Counted from the first letter of the stretch, positions 36,886 to 45,506 are shown. The stretch is DNA of 64,000 nucleotides from Aquimarina sp. U1-2 (GCF_017897595.1 NZ_JAGKIK010000008.1:165725-229724); one strand, 5' to 3'. The notes: generated by a model not told the origin, from the letters alone. Numbers and translations: made by a program.

Positions 36886-37254
36886 ATGAAAAAAACACTT
36901 ATTATCATTATTTTAACTATTTTCGGACTACTGGCATCCTGGTATGCTTTTGTATATTATGCAACCTATAGTGAAGGAAACCGAAGTGGTGAACTCATCA
37001 AATTTAGCAATAAAGGAGTGCTTGTAAAAACTTGGGAAGGTGAAATTAGTCAAGGGATCTCTGGAGCTCAAATCTTTAGTTTTTCTGTTGAAGATCAAGA
37101 AGAAGACCTCATTGATAAACTAGCAAAATTTCAAGGTAGTTATGTAAAAGTGACATACAAAGAGCGGTTTGCTAAATTATGGTGGCTTGGAGATACAAAA
37201 TACTTTCTTATTGACGTAGTTGAAGAAAAATCTCCTCATTTTAGGAATAAATAA
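36886..37254 (+). CDS. Small membrane-anchored protein, conserved in Flavobacteriaceae, unknown function
   Basis: The 122-residue protein starts with an uncleaved or signal-like helix (MKKTLIIIILTIFGLLASWYAFVYYA). A compact domain follows with SEGNRSGELIKFSNKGVLVKTWEGE and YKERFAKLWWLGDTKYFLIDV. Relatives are often misnamed 6-phosphogluconate dehydrogenase; nothing here supports that. It overlaps nothing and is followed after 4 bases by the thioesterase, so the two are co-transcribed. Confidence 0.8.
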   Translation: MKKTLIIIILTIFGLLASWYAFVYYATYSEGNRSGELIKFSNKGVLVKTWEGEISQGISGAQIFSFSVEDQEEDLIDKLAKFQGSYVKVTYKERFAKLWWLGDTKYFLIDVVEEKSPHFRNK

Positions 37255-37258
37255 GACA

Positions 37259-37804
37259 ATGATAAAAGAATTTAAAACCAATAGGGAGTCTAGAATTACA
37301 ATTTCACAACTGATGCTTCCATCCCATTCTAATTTTAGTGGAAAGATACATGGTGGATACATTTTATCGCTAATGGATCAAATAGCGTTTGCCTGCGCTT
37401 CTAAACACTCTGAAGCATATTGTGTTACTGCCAGCGTAGATAAAGTAGATTTTTTAAAACCAATAGAAGTGGGTGAACTCGTAACTTTGAAAGCCTCTGT
37501 AAATCATGTAGGAAAAACATCGATGGTAGTGGGCCTTCGAGTAGAAGCCGAAAACATACAAACCGGTGCTATAAAACATTGTAATTCTAGTTATTTCACG
37601 ATGGTAGCCAAAAATGAAGAGGGAAAGAGCATCCCTATACCTGGCTTGATTTTAGAAAATAAAACGGCTATACGTAGGTTTGTAAGAAGCATCATTCGAA
37701 AAGATGAAGCGAAAGCAAGACGGGATCGTTTTAAAGCCTCTGAGTTCGAATTAGAAGCACATCTCAAAATGCTCAAAGAATATAATGTACAAGTTAATTT
37801 ATAA
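37259..37804 (+). CDS. Acyl-CoA thioesterase, hotdog fold
   Basis: The start is ATG 37259, four bases after the previous stop; an in-frame ATG at 37220 lies inside the neighbour. The 181-residue protein has a single hotdog domain: HSNFSGKIHGGYILSLMDQIAFACASKHS (with the G-x-I-H-G-G catalytic region), VTASVDKVDFLKPIEVGE and MVVGLRVEAENIQTG. It hydrolyses acyl-CoA esters, probably in the cytoplasm. The C-terminal basic helix is typical of the bacterial YciA/BACH-like forms in this family. Confidence 0.93.
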   Translation: MIKEFKTNRESRITISQLMLPSHSNFSGKIHGGYILSLMDQIAFACASKHSEAYCVTASVDKVDFLKPIEVGELVTLKASVNHVGKTSMVVGLRVEAENIQTGAIKHCNSSYFTMVAKNEEGKSIPIPGLILENKTAIRRFVRSIIRKDEAKARRDRFKASEFELEAHLKMLKEYNVQVNL

Positions 37805-37807
37805 AAT

Positions 37808-38008
37808 CAGTATTTTCCGGTTAAAGAAAATAGAACAAAGACTTATTTGTAAACACTTGTTTATTATAATTTTTGAAGTAAAGGCGATTCAGTTTCAAAA
37901 TAAGTGGTCTAAATTTTAGAAAAGGAAGGTGTCTTTTCTATAAACTCATACATCCTTAATGGTAATAGAGGTTTTCAGAGGGTATCAACTTTTTTATTGG
38001 ACAACAAT
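37808..38008 (-). repeat. ~200-bp dispersed repeat, copy B of an inverted pair
   Basis: This is the reverse-complement copy of 32915-33135. It lacks the ~23-base duplication/insertion of copy A. Identity by eye is about 85-90% over ~195 bases. It starts four bases after the thioesterase stop. Confidence 0.93.
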
Positions 38009-38100
38009 GTTAAAAGTTAAAGCTCTTGGAACATTTTTTTAGAAATCTTATTTCTACTATTTGAACTGGTTCAAGTTTTTAGAACTCTATTGAATTGATA

Positions 38101-38277
38101 TTTGATTGTTCGCTATTATATCTAAAATTTAACTGAGAAGTCATCCTGAATTCATTTCAGGATCTCATTACGTTTATTTTCAGCACATTGAGATGAGAAG
38201 CTGAAACAAGCCTGTGCTGAATTCGTTTCAGTATTCCGCTTGACGTAAATCGTTTTGGTTAAATTATTGATATTCAT
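38101..38277 (+). repeat. Dispersed hairpin repeat, inverted pair with 56541-56694
   Basis: TTTGATTGTTCGCTATTATA, AAATTTAACTGAGAAGTCAT and CTGAATTCATTTCAGGATCT match the reverse complement of 56541-56694. The element contains CCTGAA...TTTCAGG palindromes as at 5005-5095. This copy has an extra CCTGTGCTGAATTCGTTTCA-like segment near its right end. Confidence 0.88.
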
Positions 38278-38354
38278 AAATTGAAATTCAACAACCACAA
38301 ATCTTGAAAACCATTTATTAAAATATTTGTATCTTTCTGCTCAAACCCCAAATT

Positions 38355-38741
38355 ATGAAACGTTTTTTTAGAGTAGTATTGCTGATTTTTACAGCTATGA
38401 TTTGCTTTCACTGTAGTAGTGATGATAATATGCAGCCAAATCCAGACCCAGATTCAAATCCTGATACTAATCCTAATCCAAATAAAACCACAACCTACAA
38501 TGCAGATGTAAAAGTAATTATTGATGCACAGTGCGTACGATGCCATACAGATCCACCGGTAGAAGGAGCACCTTTTCCGTTACGCAATTATTCTGAGACC
38601 ATTGTGGGGGTAAACAGAGATCTTGTACTTAGAATGGTCTCGAACAGTATGAATAATGTAATGCCACCCTCAGGGCGGCTACCGCAAGAAACGATTGACA
38701 TTATTTTGGACTGGGAAGCCGATGGTTTCTTAGAAAAATAG
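38355..38741 (+). CDS. Small cytochrome c-like lipoprotein
   Basis: The 128-residue protein has a lipoprotein signal (ending MICFHC, followed by SSDDN) and a P/N/D-rich linker (residues ~28-50). A small domain contains one heme c motif, CVRCH (about residue 61), and a candidate distal methionine in NVMPPSG (about residue 103). It would carry one covalent heme on the outer side of a membrane. It is about half the size of ordinary cytochrome c modules, as in flavobacterial proteins linked to surface proteins. Convergent with the next gene, 4 bases apart. Confidence 0.82.
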   Translation: MKRFFRVVLLIFTAMICFHCSSDDNMQPNPDPDSNPDTNPNPNKTTTYNADVKVIIDAQCVRCHTDPPVEGAPFPLRNYSETIVGVNRDLVLRMVSNSMNNVMPPSGRLPQETIDIILDWEADGFLEK

Positions 38742-38745
38742 ATAC

Positions 38746-39105
38746 TTATTTATTATTTACGGCATCTTGACCTTTGTAAAATCGTTTAATAGCCATGCTA
38801 TTCTCGGTATAAATTTTGATAAGATAATATCCTTTCCGAAGAGAAGAAACATCTAATTCTCTTTCTAGGTGTAATTTCTTTTCTATTCTAATGAATCCAG
38901 CCTTGTCTATAACTTTAATATGAAGGGATTGAGCAGGTATATTTGTTTCAATTTTTATAAATTCAGAAGTAATAGACGGTTTAATTTCAAAAGAAAATAT
39001 GTCTTCATTAGGCATGCTCAAAACATTTCCTGGTATATGATTGGCAAATGTTACTAATATGCTCATCATAAATAATGTGGTAAGTACTAATTTTTTCATA
39101 ACCAT
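38746..39105 (-). CDS. Small secreted protein consisting mainly of a type IX sorting-like domain
   Basis: This 119-residue protein (start at 39105 or two codons later) has a signal peptide to about residue 21 (FANH). The rest, FSFEIKPSITSEFIKIET...LHIKVIDKAGFIRIEKKLHLERELDVSSLRKGYYLIKIYT...KRFYK, follows the type A T9SS C-terminal domain pattern (YPNP-like start is degenerate; the LRKGYYLIKI part is well kept). There is no cargo domain. Either it is a minimal sorting-domain-like protein or a remnant of a larger one. Confidence 0.68.
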   Translation of the reverse strand: MVMKKLVLTTLFMMSILVTFANHIPGNVLSMPNEDIFSFEIKPSITSEFIKIETNIPAQSLHIKVIDKAGFIRIEKKLHLERELDVSSLRKGYYLIKIYTENSMAIKRFYKGQDAVNNK

Positions 39106-39201
39106 AGCTTTTAATATGTTTACTACAATATACTAATACTATTACTTTCATTATGTTAATAAAATAACAATTGGCAACGTTTTTAACGTATCTTAGCAAC
39201 C

Positions 39202-39232
39202 AAAAAGCCAAGGCAAAATCCCTGGCTTTTAA
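39202..39232 (-). terminator. Hairpin terminator after carB
   Basis: On the minus strand AAAAGCCAGGG pairs with CCTTGGCTTTT (one G-T or bulge) around ATTTTG, ending in a T run. It lies 26 bases after the carB stop. Confidence 0.8.
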
Positions 39233-39257
39233 TAGTTTATATGCAGTACATGAATTT

Positions 39258-42110
39258 TTACTTACTCAAATACATTTTGCGTCGTGAATACAAGTCATAG
39301 AATTGATCATCTTTAAGATCATCTATAAACAAAATACTTTCTCCTGTACTTTTCATTTCGGGTCCTAATTTCTTATTTACATTCGGAAATTTATTGAAAG
39401 AAAAAACGGGCTGTTTTATTGCATATCCATCTAGGTGAGGTTTGAAATCAAAGTCGGTCACCTTTTTCTCTCCTAACATGACCTTGGTGGCATAGTTTAC
39501 ATAAGGTTCTCCGTATGCCTTTGCAATAAATGGTACAGTTCTGGAAGCACGAGGATTGGCTTCTATGATGTACACCGTATCATCTTTAATAGCAAACTGT
39601 ATGTTAATCAATCCAACTGTATTTAAGGCCAACGCAATTTTATGGGTATGATCTTTAATTTGTTGTAATACGAATTCTCCCAAATTAAAAGCCGGTAAGG
39701 TCGCATTCGAATCTCCAGAATGGATTCCGCAAGGTTCTATATGCTCCATGATACCGATGATATATACATTTTCGCCATCACAAATAGCATCAGCTTCGGC
39801 TTCGATTGCACCATCAAGATAATGATCTAATAACAATTTATTATTTGGAATTTTGCGCAATAGATCAACTACATGCTCTTCGAGTTCTTGTTTATTGATA
39901 ACAATCTTCATTCCTTGTCCGCCAAGAACGTAAGACGGTCTTACCAAGATAGGAAAATCAAGTCTGTCAGCAACTTCTAAAGCTTCGTCAGCAGTTTCGG
40001 CAGTATCAAACTCTGGGTACGGAATATTATTTTCTTTCAGCAGTTTTGAGAAGCTTCCTCTATCTTCTGCAAGATCCAAAGACTGGAAACTGGTTCCTAT
40101 GATCTTAATCCCGTAGCGATCCAGTTTTTCGGCTAGCTTAAGTGCTGTTTGTCCTCCTAATTGAACAATGACCCCTTCTGGCTTTTCATGCTGTATGATA
40201 TCGTAGATATGTTCCCAGAAAACCGGTTCAAAATACAATTTATCGGCAATATCAAAATCGGTAGATACGGTTTCAGGATTACAGTTAATCATGATGGTTT
40301 CATATCCGCATTCTGCAGAAGCTAGAACTCCGTGCACACAGCAATAGTCAAACTCTATCCCCTGGCCTATCCTATTGGGTCCCGATCCAAGAACTACGAT
40401 TTTTTTCTTATCGGTAACTTTACTTTCGTTAGCTACATAAACTTGCCCATCTGGAGTTTCAATTTTTTCCTCAAAAGTAGAATAGAAATAAGGAGTTTGT
40501 GCTTTAAACTCGGCAGCACAAGTATCTACAAGCTTGTATACTCGTTTGATTCCTAATTCTTCTCTTTTAGTATAAACTTCACTTTCATAACAGCCCACCA
40601 TATGAGCGATTTGTCTATCTGCGAAGCCTTTTTGCTTAGCTTCTAGTATAAGCTCTTTTGTTAAGGATTGTATGGTATGTGTTGAAATTTCTTTTTCAAG
40701 ATGGTATAGTTCTTCGTATTGCTTCAAGAACCACATATCGATTTTGGTAATTTCATATATTCGACTTAATGGGATTCCCATTTGAATCGCGTCATAAATT
40801 ACGAATACACGATCCCAGCTAGCGTAAGTAAGTTTGCTAATAATCGTGTCATAATCTGTATATCCCTTACCATCAGCTCCCAGACCATTCCTTTTTATTT
40901 CTAAAGACTGTGTGGCTTTATGTAATGCCTCTTGAAAAGATCGACCTATAGCCATTACTTCTCCTACGGCTTTCATTTGTAATCCAAGAGTCCTGTCTGA
41001 TCCTTCGAATTTATCAAAATTCCATCGAGGTATTTTTACAATAACATAATCCAGAGACGGTTCAAATAATGCCGATGTAGACTGTGTAATCTGGTTGTCT
41101 AACTCATCGAGGTTATAGCCTATGGCTAATTTTGCAGCGATCTTAGCGATAGGATATCCTGTAGCTTTTGAAGCCAATGCAGAGGATCTTGAAACACGCG
41201 GATTAATTTCTATAGCAATAATATCCTCATTTTCATCAGGACTTACAGCAAATTGCACATTACAACCACCGGCAAACTCTCCAATACTACGCATCATATG
41301 AATTGCCATATCTCGCATACGTTGAAAAGTCTTATCGCTTAGGGTCATTGCTGGGGCTACCGTAATAGAATCCCCGGTGTGAATCCCCATAGGATCCATA
41401 TTTTCAATAGTACAGATGATGACTACATTATCGTTGTTGTCTCGTAATAGTTCAAGTTCGTATTCCTTCCAGCCAATCAATGCCTTATCGATCATCACTT
41501 CATGAATTGGAGAAACCTCTAACCCACGGGTAAGTAATTCATCAAAATCTTCTTCTTTGTACACAAAAGATGCTCCTGCTCCGCCCAAAGTGTAAGAAGC
41601 TCTAATTACTAACGGAAAACCAAACTCCTGAGCAATTTCTTTACCTTTTAAATAAGAATTAGCAGTTGCTTGAGGTGCCATACCAATACCTATTTTCAAC
41701 ATCAATTCTCTAAATTGCTCTCGATCTTCGGTAATATTAATAGCATCTATGTCTACGCCAATAATTTCTATTCCGAAATCTTTCCATATTCCTTTTTCAT
41801 CAGCCTCGATACACAAATTTAGAGCAGTCTGTCCCCCCATTGTGGGCAACACAGCGTCTATTTGAGGATGTTCTTTTAAAATCTCGATAATAGACTTGGT
41901 ATTCAAAGGTTTAAGATATATATGATCTGCCATCGACGGATCTGTCATGATAGTCGCCGGATTAGAATTGATAAGAATGGTTTCAATTCCATCTTCTCGT
42001 AATGAACGAAGCGCTTGTGATCCCGAATAATCAAATTCGCAAGCTTGTCCGATAATAATGGGACCCGATCCTATAATTAATATACTCTTAAGTTCTTCTC
42101 GTTTTGGCAT
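39258..42110 (-). CDS. carB: Carbamoyl-phosphate synthase large subunit, form without the C-terminal regulatory domain
   Basis: This 950-residue protein has two homologous ATP-grasp halves. The first starts SILIIGSGPIIIGQACEFDYSG and the second (about residue 555) IVVLGSGPNRIGQGIEFDYCC. Both have the ATP-grasp motifs (PRVSRSSALASKATGYPIA; NPRASRTVPFIAKAYGEPY). It makes carbamoyl phosphate for arginine and pyrimidines together with CarA, which is not in the window. The protein stops about 120 residues before the end of the E. coli enzyme (about 1073), so the MGS-like allosteric domain is missing; this short form seems normal in the family. Confidence 0.95.
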   Translation of the reverse strand: MPKREELKSILIIGSGPIIIGQACEFDYSGSQALRSLREDGIETILINSNPATIMTDPSMADHIYLKPLNTKSIIEILKEHPQIDAVLPTMGGQTALNLCIEADEKGIWKDFGIEIIGVDIDAINITEDREQFRELMLKIGIGMAPQATANSYLKGKEIAQEFGFPLVIRASYTLGGAGASFVYKEEDFDELLTRGLEVSPIHEVMIDKALIGWKEYELELLRDNNDNVVIICTIENMDPMGIHTGDSITVAPAMTLSDKTFQRMRDMAIHMMRSIGEFAGGCNVQFAVSPDENEDIIAIEINPRVSRSSALASKATGYPIAKIAAKLAIGYNLDELDNQITQSTSALFEPSLDYVIVKIPRWNFDKFEGSDRTLGLQMKAVGEVMAIGRSFQEALHKATQSLEIKRNGLGADGKGYTDYDTIISKLTYASWDRVFVIYDAIQMGIPLSRIYEITKIDMWFLKQYEELYHLEKEISTHTIQSLTKELILEAKQKGFADRQIAHMVGCYESEVYTKREELGIKRVYKLVDTCAAEFKAQTPYFYSTFEEKIETPDGQVYVANESKVTDKKKIVVLGSGPNRIGQGIEFDYCCVHGVLASAECGYETIMINCNPETVSTDFDIADKLYFEPVFWEHIYDIIQHEKPEGVIVQLGGQTALKLAEKLDRYGIKIIGTSFQSLDLAEDRGSFSKLLKENNIPYPEFDTAETADEALEVADRLDFPILVRPSYVLGGQGMKIVINKQELEEHVVDLLRKIPNNKLLLDHYLDGAIEAEADAICDGENVYIIGIMEHIEPCGIHSGDSNATLPAFNLGEFVLQQIKDHTHKIALALNTVGLINIQFAIKDDTVYIIEANPRASRTVPFIAKAYGEPYVNYATKVMLGEKKVTDFDFKPHLDGYAIKQPVFSFNKFPNVNKKLGPEMKSTGESILFIDDLKDDQFYDLYSRRKMYLSK

Positions 42111-42152
42111 GGAAATAAATTGTGTTGTATTTAAAATTTTCTTAATAGATAT

Positions 42153-42184
42153 AAAAAAAGGCGTTACCTACAAAGTAACACCTT
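42153..42184 (-). terminator. Hairpin terminator between rpmH and carB
   Basis: GGCGTTAC and GTAACACC are paired arms around CTACAAA, and on the minus strand the hairpin ends in six T. It lies 26 bases after the rpmH stop. Confidence 0.85.
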
Positions 42185-42209
42185 TCATATTTTGTGAAGC
42201 ATTTTCTCA

Positions 42210-42368
42210 TTAGTGCTTATGTCTTAATTCTGAAGATACAGATAGCTTCTTTCTTCCTTTAGCTCTTCTTCGAGCCAATACTTTTCTACCATTAACAGAT
42301 GCCATACGCTCTCTAAAACCGTGTTTATTCTTTCTCTTTCTCTTTGATGGTTGAAACGTTCTTTTCAT
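42210..42368 (-). CDS. rpmH: 50S ribosomal protein L34
   Basis: The 52-residue protein [19 protein letters not shown]... with [24 protein letters not shown] and the tail SSELRHKH is an unmistakable L34. It is extremely basic, as expected for this exit-tunnel protein of the large subunit. Start ATG at 42368 and stop TAA at 42210-42212. It is not beside rnpA or dnaA here but upstream of carB, separated by a terminator. Confidence 0.98.
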   Translation of the reverse strand: MKRTFQPSKRKRKNKHGFRERMASVNGRKVLARRRAKGRKKLSVSSELRHKH

Positions 42369-42506
42369 TGCTATCTACCTTTATATATCTTCTTAAAAAA
42401 TGTCTGTTCTTATTATTGGGTATGTTTTCCCAAAACTGCGGGCAAATATACAAAGACTTTTTGCTTTGACAAACCCAAATATCAAAATATTTTTATTTGT
42501 TTTTAT

Positions 42507-42514
42507 TACCTTTG
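42507..42514 (+). promoter_or_regulatory. Promoter -7 box for the TPR protein
   Basis: TACCTTTG matches TAnnTTTG and lies 26 bases before ATG 42541, giving a short leader. No clear -33 TTG at the usual distance. Confidence 0.55.
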
Positions 42515-42540
42515 CCGCGACTTAAAAATATAACGATTCA

Positions 42541-43056
42541 ATGTATAATAAAAATATAAAATTAGTAATTGCAGTATTGATTATAGGAGGTGCTGTATGG
42601 CAAATAATTGAAGGATATATTGGTAATGGTATCATGCTAATTTTACTTTCGTTAATTTTTGTTTTTTTATATTTTAAGAATGAAATGATTCTTTTGGCCT
42701 TTTTTAAATTACGTAAGCAAGATTTTGAAGGTGCCAAAAAATGGTTAGATAAGATTAAAAATCCTGAAAATGCATTGACCAAAAAGCAACAAGGATATTA
42801 TAATTATCTTTTAGGAATTATGCTATCCCAAACCAATATTACTCAAGCTGAAAAATATCTCAAAAGAGCAATTAAATTGGGTCTATCAATGAAACAAGAT
42901 CTTGCAGTTGCCAAATTGAACCTGGCAGGTATCGCTATGACCAAGCGAAGAAAAAGAGAAGCACAAATGTTGCTTACCGAAGCCCGAAAATTAGATAAGC
43001 ATAATATGCTAAAAGATCAGATAGCCATGATGAAACAGCAAATGAAAAAAATTTAG
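42541..43056 (+). CDS. Small membrane protein with TPR-like repeats
   Basis: The 171-residue protein has two membrane helices near the N-terminus (residues ~7-23 and ~28-45). The cytoplasmic part contains TPR-like helices: FEGAKKWLDKIKNPENALTKKQQGYYNYLLGIML, ITQAEKYLKRAIKLGL, AVAKLNLAGIAMTKRRKREAQMLLTEARKLDKHN. It is basic (many K/R). It probably serves as a membrane-bound protein-interaction scaffold; the partner is unknown. Confidence 0.8.
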   Translation: MYNKNIKLVIAVLIIGGAVWQIIEGYIGNGIMLILLSLIFVFLYFKNEMILLAFFKLRKQDFEGAKKWLDKIKNPENALTKKQQGYYNYLLGIMLSQTNITQAEKYLKRAIKLGLSMKQDLAVAKLNLAGIAMTKRRKREAQMLLTEARKLDKHNMLKDQIAMMKQQMKKI

Positions 43057-43204
43057 GCACACTAATTGATCTTTGTATTACGTTATCTTAATTAAAGTTT
43101 GATCTTGTGGGCTCTCTATAAACCTTGATAGTCACATAAGTTTTATCAGTAGATTACAGTTTTAAAAGACTTTATAGTACATTAGCGAATGTAATAATGT
43201 TATA

Positions 43205-44065
43205 ATGAAAAAATTACTAGTATTTGGAATACTCTTTTGCTTCTATGGAAATTTTTATGCTCAACAAGAAGTAAGAATTCCGTTTTCTACAGCAATATCT
43301 GCCCATATTGTTAAATACAACATGAAAATGGATGCAGCTTATAGAGAGAATGATATGGAGCGGGCGAAGTTTTTATTTGATTCTTTGGTTACCAATCACC
43401 TTAACGGAACGTATCTGGATAACTTTACTGTAAACACTTTAAAAGAAGATCCTTTTTCTTTTAAAGAATTTGAAAAACCTTTATTTTTAATTACCTATGC
43501 GGCATGGTGTGTTCCTGGAATAGGAGAAATTCCCGCTTTAAATGATCTTGCAGATCGGTTTCATGATCAAATTGATTTTGTCGTTCTTTTTTGGGATACA
43601 AAAGAAAATCTGAAAGCAAAAAGTAAAGATTACAGTGAGCACATAAAACTAGTATATGTTGATGAAAAAACAAATCTAGATTCTCACATCGTTAATAAAT
43701 TGAAGCACGCTCTTGGTTTCCCAATGATGTACTTTACCAATGAAGAGAAAAAATTACTAAACATTCAAAAAATAGAAACACATCACTCTAGCGAGACGCT
43801 TAGTAATTCATATAATATCCATTTCAATTCTTTATCAAAAGGAGTATCGCTAATCATTGCCGATCTTGATGCTAGAGGTTTATTAGACGGAGAAGAAAAT
43901 GCTGAACTCGATGATACCCTCAATCCAGAACAAAACAAATCCACAAAGAAAAAGAAGAAAGACAAAGTCGATAAAGACGGTCGCACTGATGAAGAAAGAA
44001 GAATAGATGAAGAGTACGAGAAATACAAACGAGAAAAAGATTCTTTAAACAATAACCGAAAATAA
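43205..44065 (+). CDS. Exported TlpA/thioredoxin-like protein with incomplete active site
   Basis: This 286-residue protein has a signal peptide (residues 1-20, ending FYAQ). Its thioredoxin-like domain (~95-225) is recognisable from PLFLITYAAWCVPGIGEIPALNDLADRF, FVVLFWDTKENLK and a cis-Pro-like GFPMMYF. The usual WCxxC is WCVPG: the second cysteine is replaced by glycine, so it cannot form the normal intramolecular disulfide. The last 50 residues are very charged (KKKKKDKVDKDGR and E/R-rich helix). Possible single-Cys redox or scaffold role. Confidence 0.78.
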   Translation: MKKLLVFGILFCFYGNFYAQQEVRIPFSTAISAHIVKYNMKMDAAYRENDMERAKFLFDSLVTNHLNGTYLDNFTVNTLKEDPFSFKEFEKPLFLITYAAWCVPGIGEIPALNDLADRFHDQIDFVVLFWDTKENLKAKSKDYSEHIKLVYVDEKTNLDSHIVNKLKHALGFPMMYFTNEEKKLLNIQKIETHHSSETLSNSYNIHFNSLSKGVSLIIADLDARGLLDGEENAELDDTLNPEQNKSTKKKKKDKVDKDGRTDEERRIDEEYEKYKREKDSLNNNRK

Positions 44066-44208
44066 AAGGCACTTTTAAAATGGTTTTCTCAACCTAAGAT
44101 GGCTAAAAAAAAATCAATGTATTAATCAAGGATGCAGATTACTAAAAAGTAGACACAACCAATACCTAATTAGGGGTTGATACTTAATCAGTTCTTAACT
44201 ACATTTGA

Positions 44209-44247
44209 AAAAAGGGTTCAACTTTAAAAAGTTAAACCCGCTTTTAT
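44209..44247. terminator. Bidirectional hairpin terminator
   Basis: GGGTTCAACTTT pairs with AAAGTTAAACCC (one mismatch) around a short A/T loop, flanked by A and T runs. It serves the convergent TlpA-like and DUF4252 genes. Confidence 0.88.
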
Positions 44248-44287
44248 TTGTTTACACAAAATATTGGATAGTGTCTGGATGGTGTCG

Positions 44288-44836
44288 CTAATCAATATTG
44301 ATATCAATACTTTCCCCTATTTTTCGGAAAGCTTCCAGATCAATCTTACCTTTCTCGACCGATCGCGCCAATTGTGCCATTTTTTCAGGTCTCATATTAT
44401 CTCCTAAAATTCGAACCAGCGCTAAGCCTTTTTTCTTATCTGTAGCAAAGACAATTACCTCATCTATATCATCCTCATCTCCAGTATACTTTAATACAAC
44501 ATTAGTGCCATTGGATCCAAACTTCATTAAAGTCTCATATTTTTCAGCACTTAAAATGGTGTTGATTGCATTACTTTCGGCTTCATAGCGTTCTTTTTTC
44601 TTTTCGGTAAGCGGCAAGGCTAAAAAATTCACTTTTTTAATACTTTCTAATGCCTCTTTTTCCTCGGCATTGAGCGTCATTTTTTCTTTATCCAAAAGAC
44701 TAGAAGGAACATCTACAGCTATAAAATCTTCATCTCCCTGATGATCAACAAAATATTGTTGAAGCGATGTACTAGTATTACAGCTGAAACAAAGGAACAT
44801 ACTTAATGTTCCTAAAATTTTAAATATAATTTTCAT
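44288..44836 (-). CDS. DUF4252 lipoprotein
   Basis: This 182-residue protein has a lipoprotein signal (ending LCFSC at Cys19). The body fits DUF4252: FIAVDVPSSLL, LNAEEKEALESIKKVNFLALPL, YETLMKFGSNGTNVVLKYTGDEDDIDEVIVFATDKKKGLALVRILGDNMRPEKMAQLARSV. Function of the domain is unknown. It is the last gene after the ECF sigma factor, its anti-sigma-like partner and another DUF4252 protein, a gene order repeated in many Bacteroidota. It suggests an envelope output of the sigma factor. Confidence 0.85.
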   Translation of the reverse strand: MKIIFKILGTLSMFLCFSCNTSTSLQQYFVDHQGDEDFIAVDVPSSLLDKEKMTLNAEEKEALESIKKVNFLALPLTEKKKERYEAESNAINTILSAEKYETLMKFGSNGTNVVLKYTGDEDDIDEVIVFATDKKKGLALVRILGDNMRPEKMAQLARSVEKGKIDLEAFRKIGESIDINID

Positions 44837-44910
44837 TTTGATTGATTTATAAGACCCTTACTTTTGGTAAAGGTGATTGATTATATTTTAAATGATATTA
44901 ATAGTTGATC

Positions 44911-44953
44911 ATTTATCATCTTGACCCCTTTAACAGAACTCAAGATGATAAAT
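44911..44953. promoter_or_regulatory. Perfect 14-bp inverted repeat between the two DUF4252 genes
   Basis: ATTTATCATCTTGA (44911-44924) pairs perfectly with TCAAGATGATAAAT (44940-44953). On the minus strand no T run follows, so it may stabilise or process the message, or act as a weak terminator within the operon. Confidence 0.6.
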
Positions 44954-44966
44954 CAATCAATTATAA

Positions 44967-45506
44967 CTAATTTCTCTTTTTAACATTCTTCAATTCTTTA
45001 CCTCCAGGAATATTAAGATCGTTTGCTAATTTCGATACTTGCTTTAAATCAATATTTCCGGTAATAGTTAAAATTACTGTTTCTGGTTTACCTTCTTTAG
45101 AGTCATTTCCTACCAGATACATAAACAATTCTTGAACATGGTCTTCATCTTTGCCTGGTTTGATATAGAATTTAATGTTTTCACCATCATCACTTTTTAT
45201 TCTCATCAACTCGTCTAACGTAGATTTTTTTAGATACTGATTTACATCTATTTTCATTTTTTGAGCAACCTCTTTATCTTCAGTAACAAAAACCTTTATA
45301 TTATTAATATTCTCTACGAGGTTTAGGTATTCTTGTGTTTCAGCATCAGTACTTTCAAGATCTATTTTACTCAATAATTTGAACATTTTACTTGTAATTA
45401 CCATAGAAGTTACGTCATTCATATCTTCATATTTATCAAAATAGCTTTGCGCATTCGAAATATAAGGTACGACTGTTAGTATGAGTATAATTGCTAATTT
45501 TTTCAT
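44967..45506 (-). CDS. DUF4252 protein, periplasmic
   Basis: The 179-residue protein has a cleavable signal peptide (residues 1-19, ending SNAQ) and no lipobox, unlike its downstream paralogue. DUF4252 marks are SMVITSKMFKLLSKID, INNIKVFVTEDKEVAQKM, IKFYIKPGKDEDHVQELFMYLVG and ILTITGNIDLKQVSKLANDLNIPGG. It is part of the ECF sigma operon, 46 bases after the anti-sigma-like gene. Confidence 0.87.
   Translation of the reverse strand: MKKLAIILILTVVPYISNAQSYFDKYEDMNDVTSMVITSKMFKLLSKIDLESTDAETQEYLNLVENINNIKVFVTEDKEVAQKMKIDVNQYLKKSTLDELMRIKSDDGENIKFYIKPGKDEDHVQELFMYLVGNDSKEGKPETVILTITGNIDLKQVSKLANDLNIPGGKELKNVKKRN

Noticed and set aside
36886..37254. Annotation as 6-phosphogluconate dehydrogenase
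   Set aside because: The protein has 122 residues with a membrane helix and no Rossmann fold.
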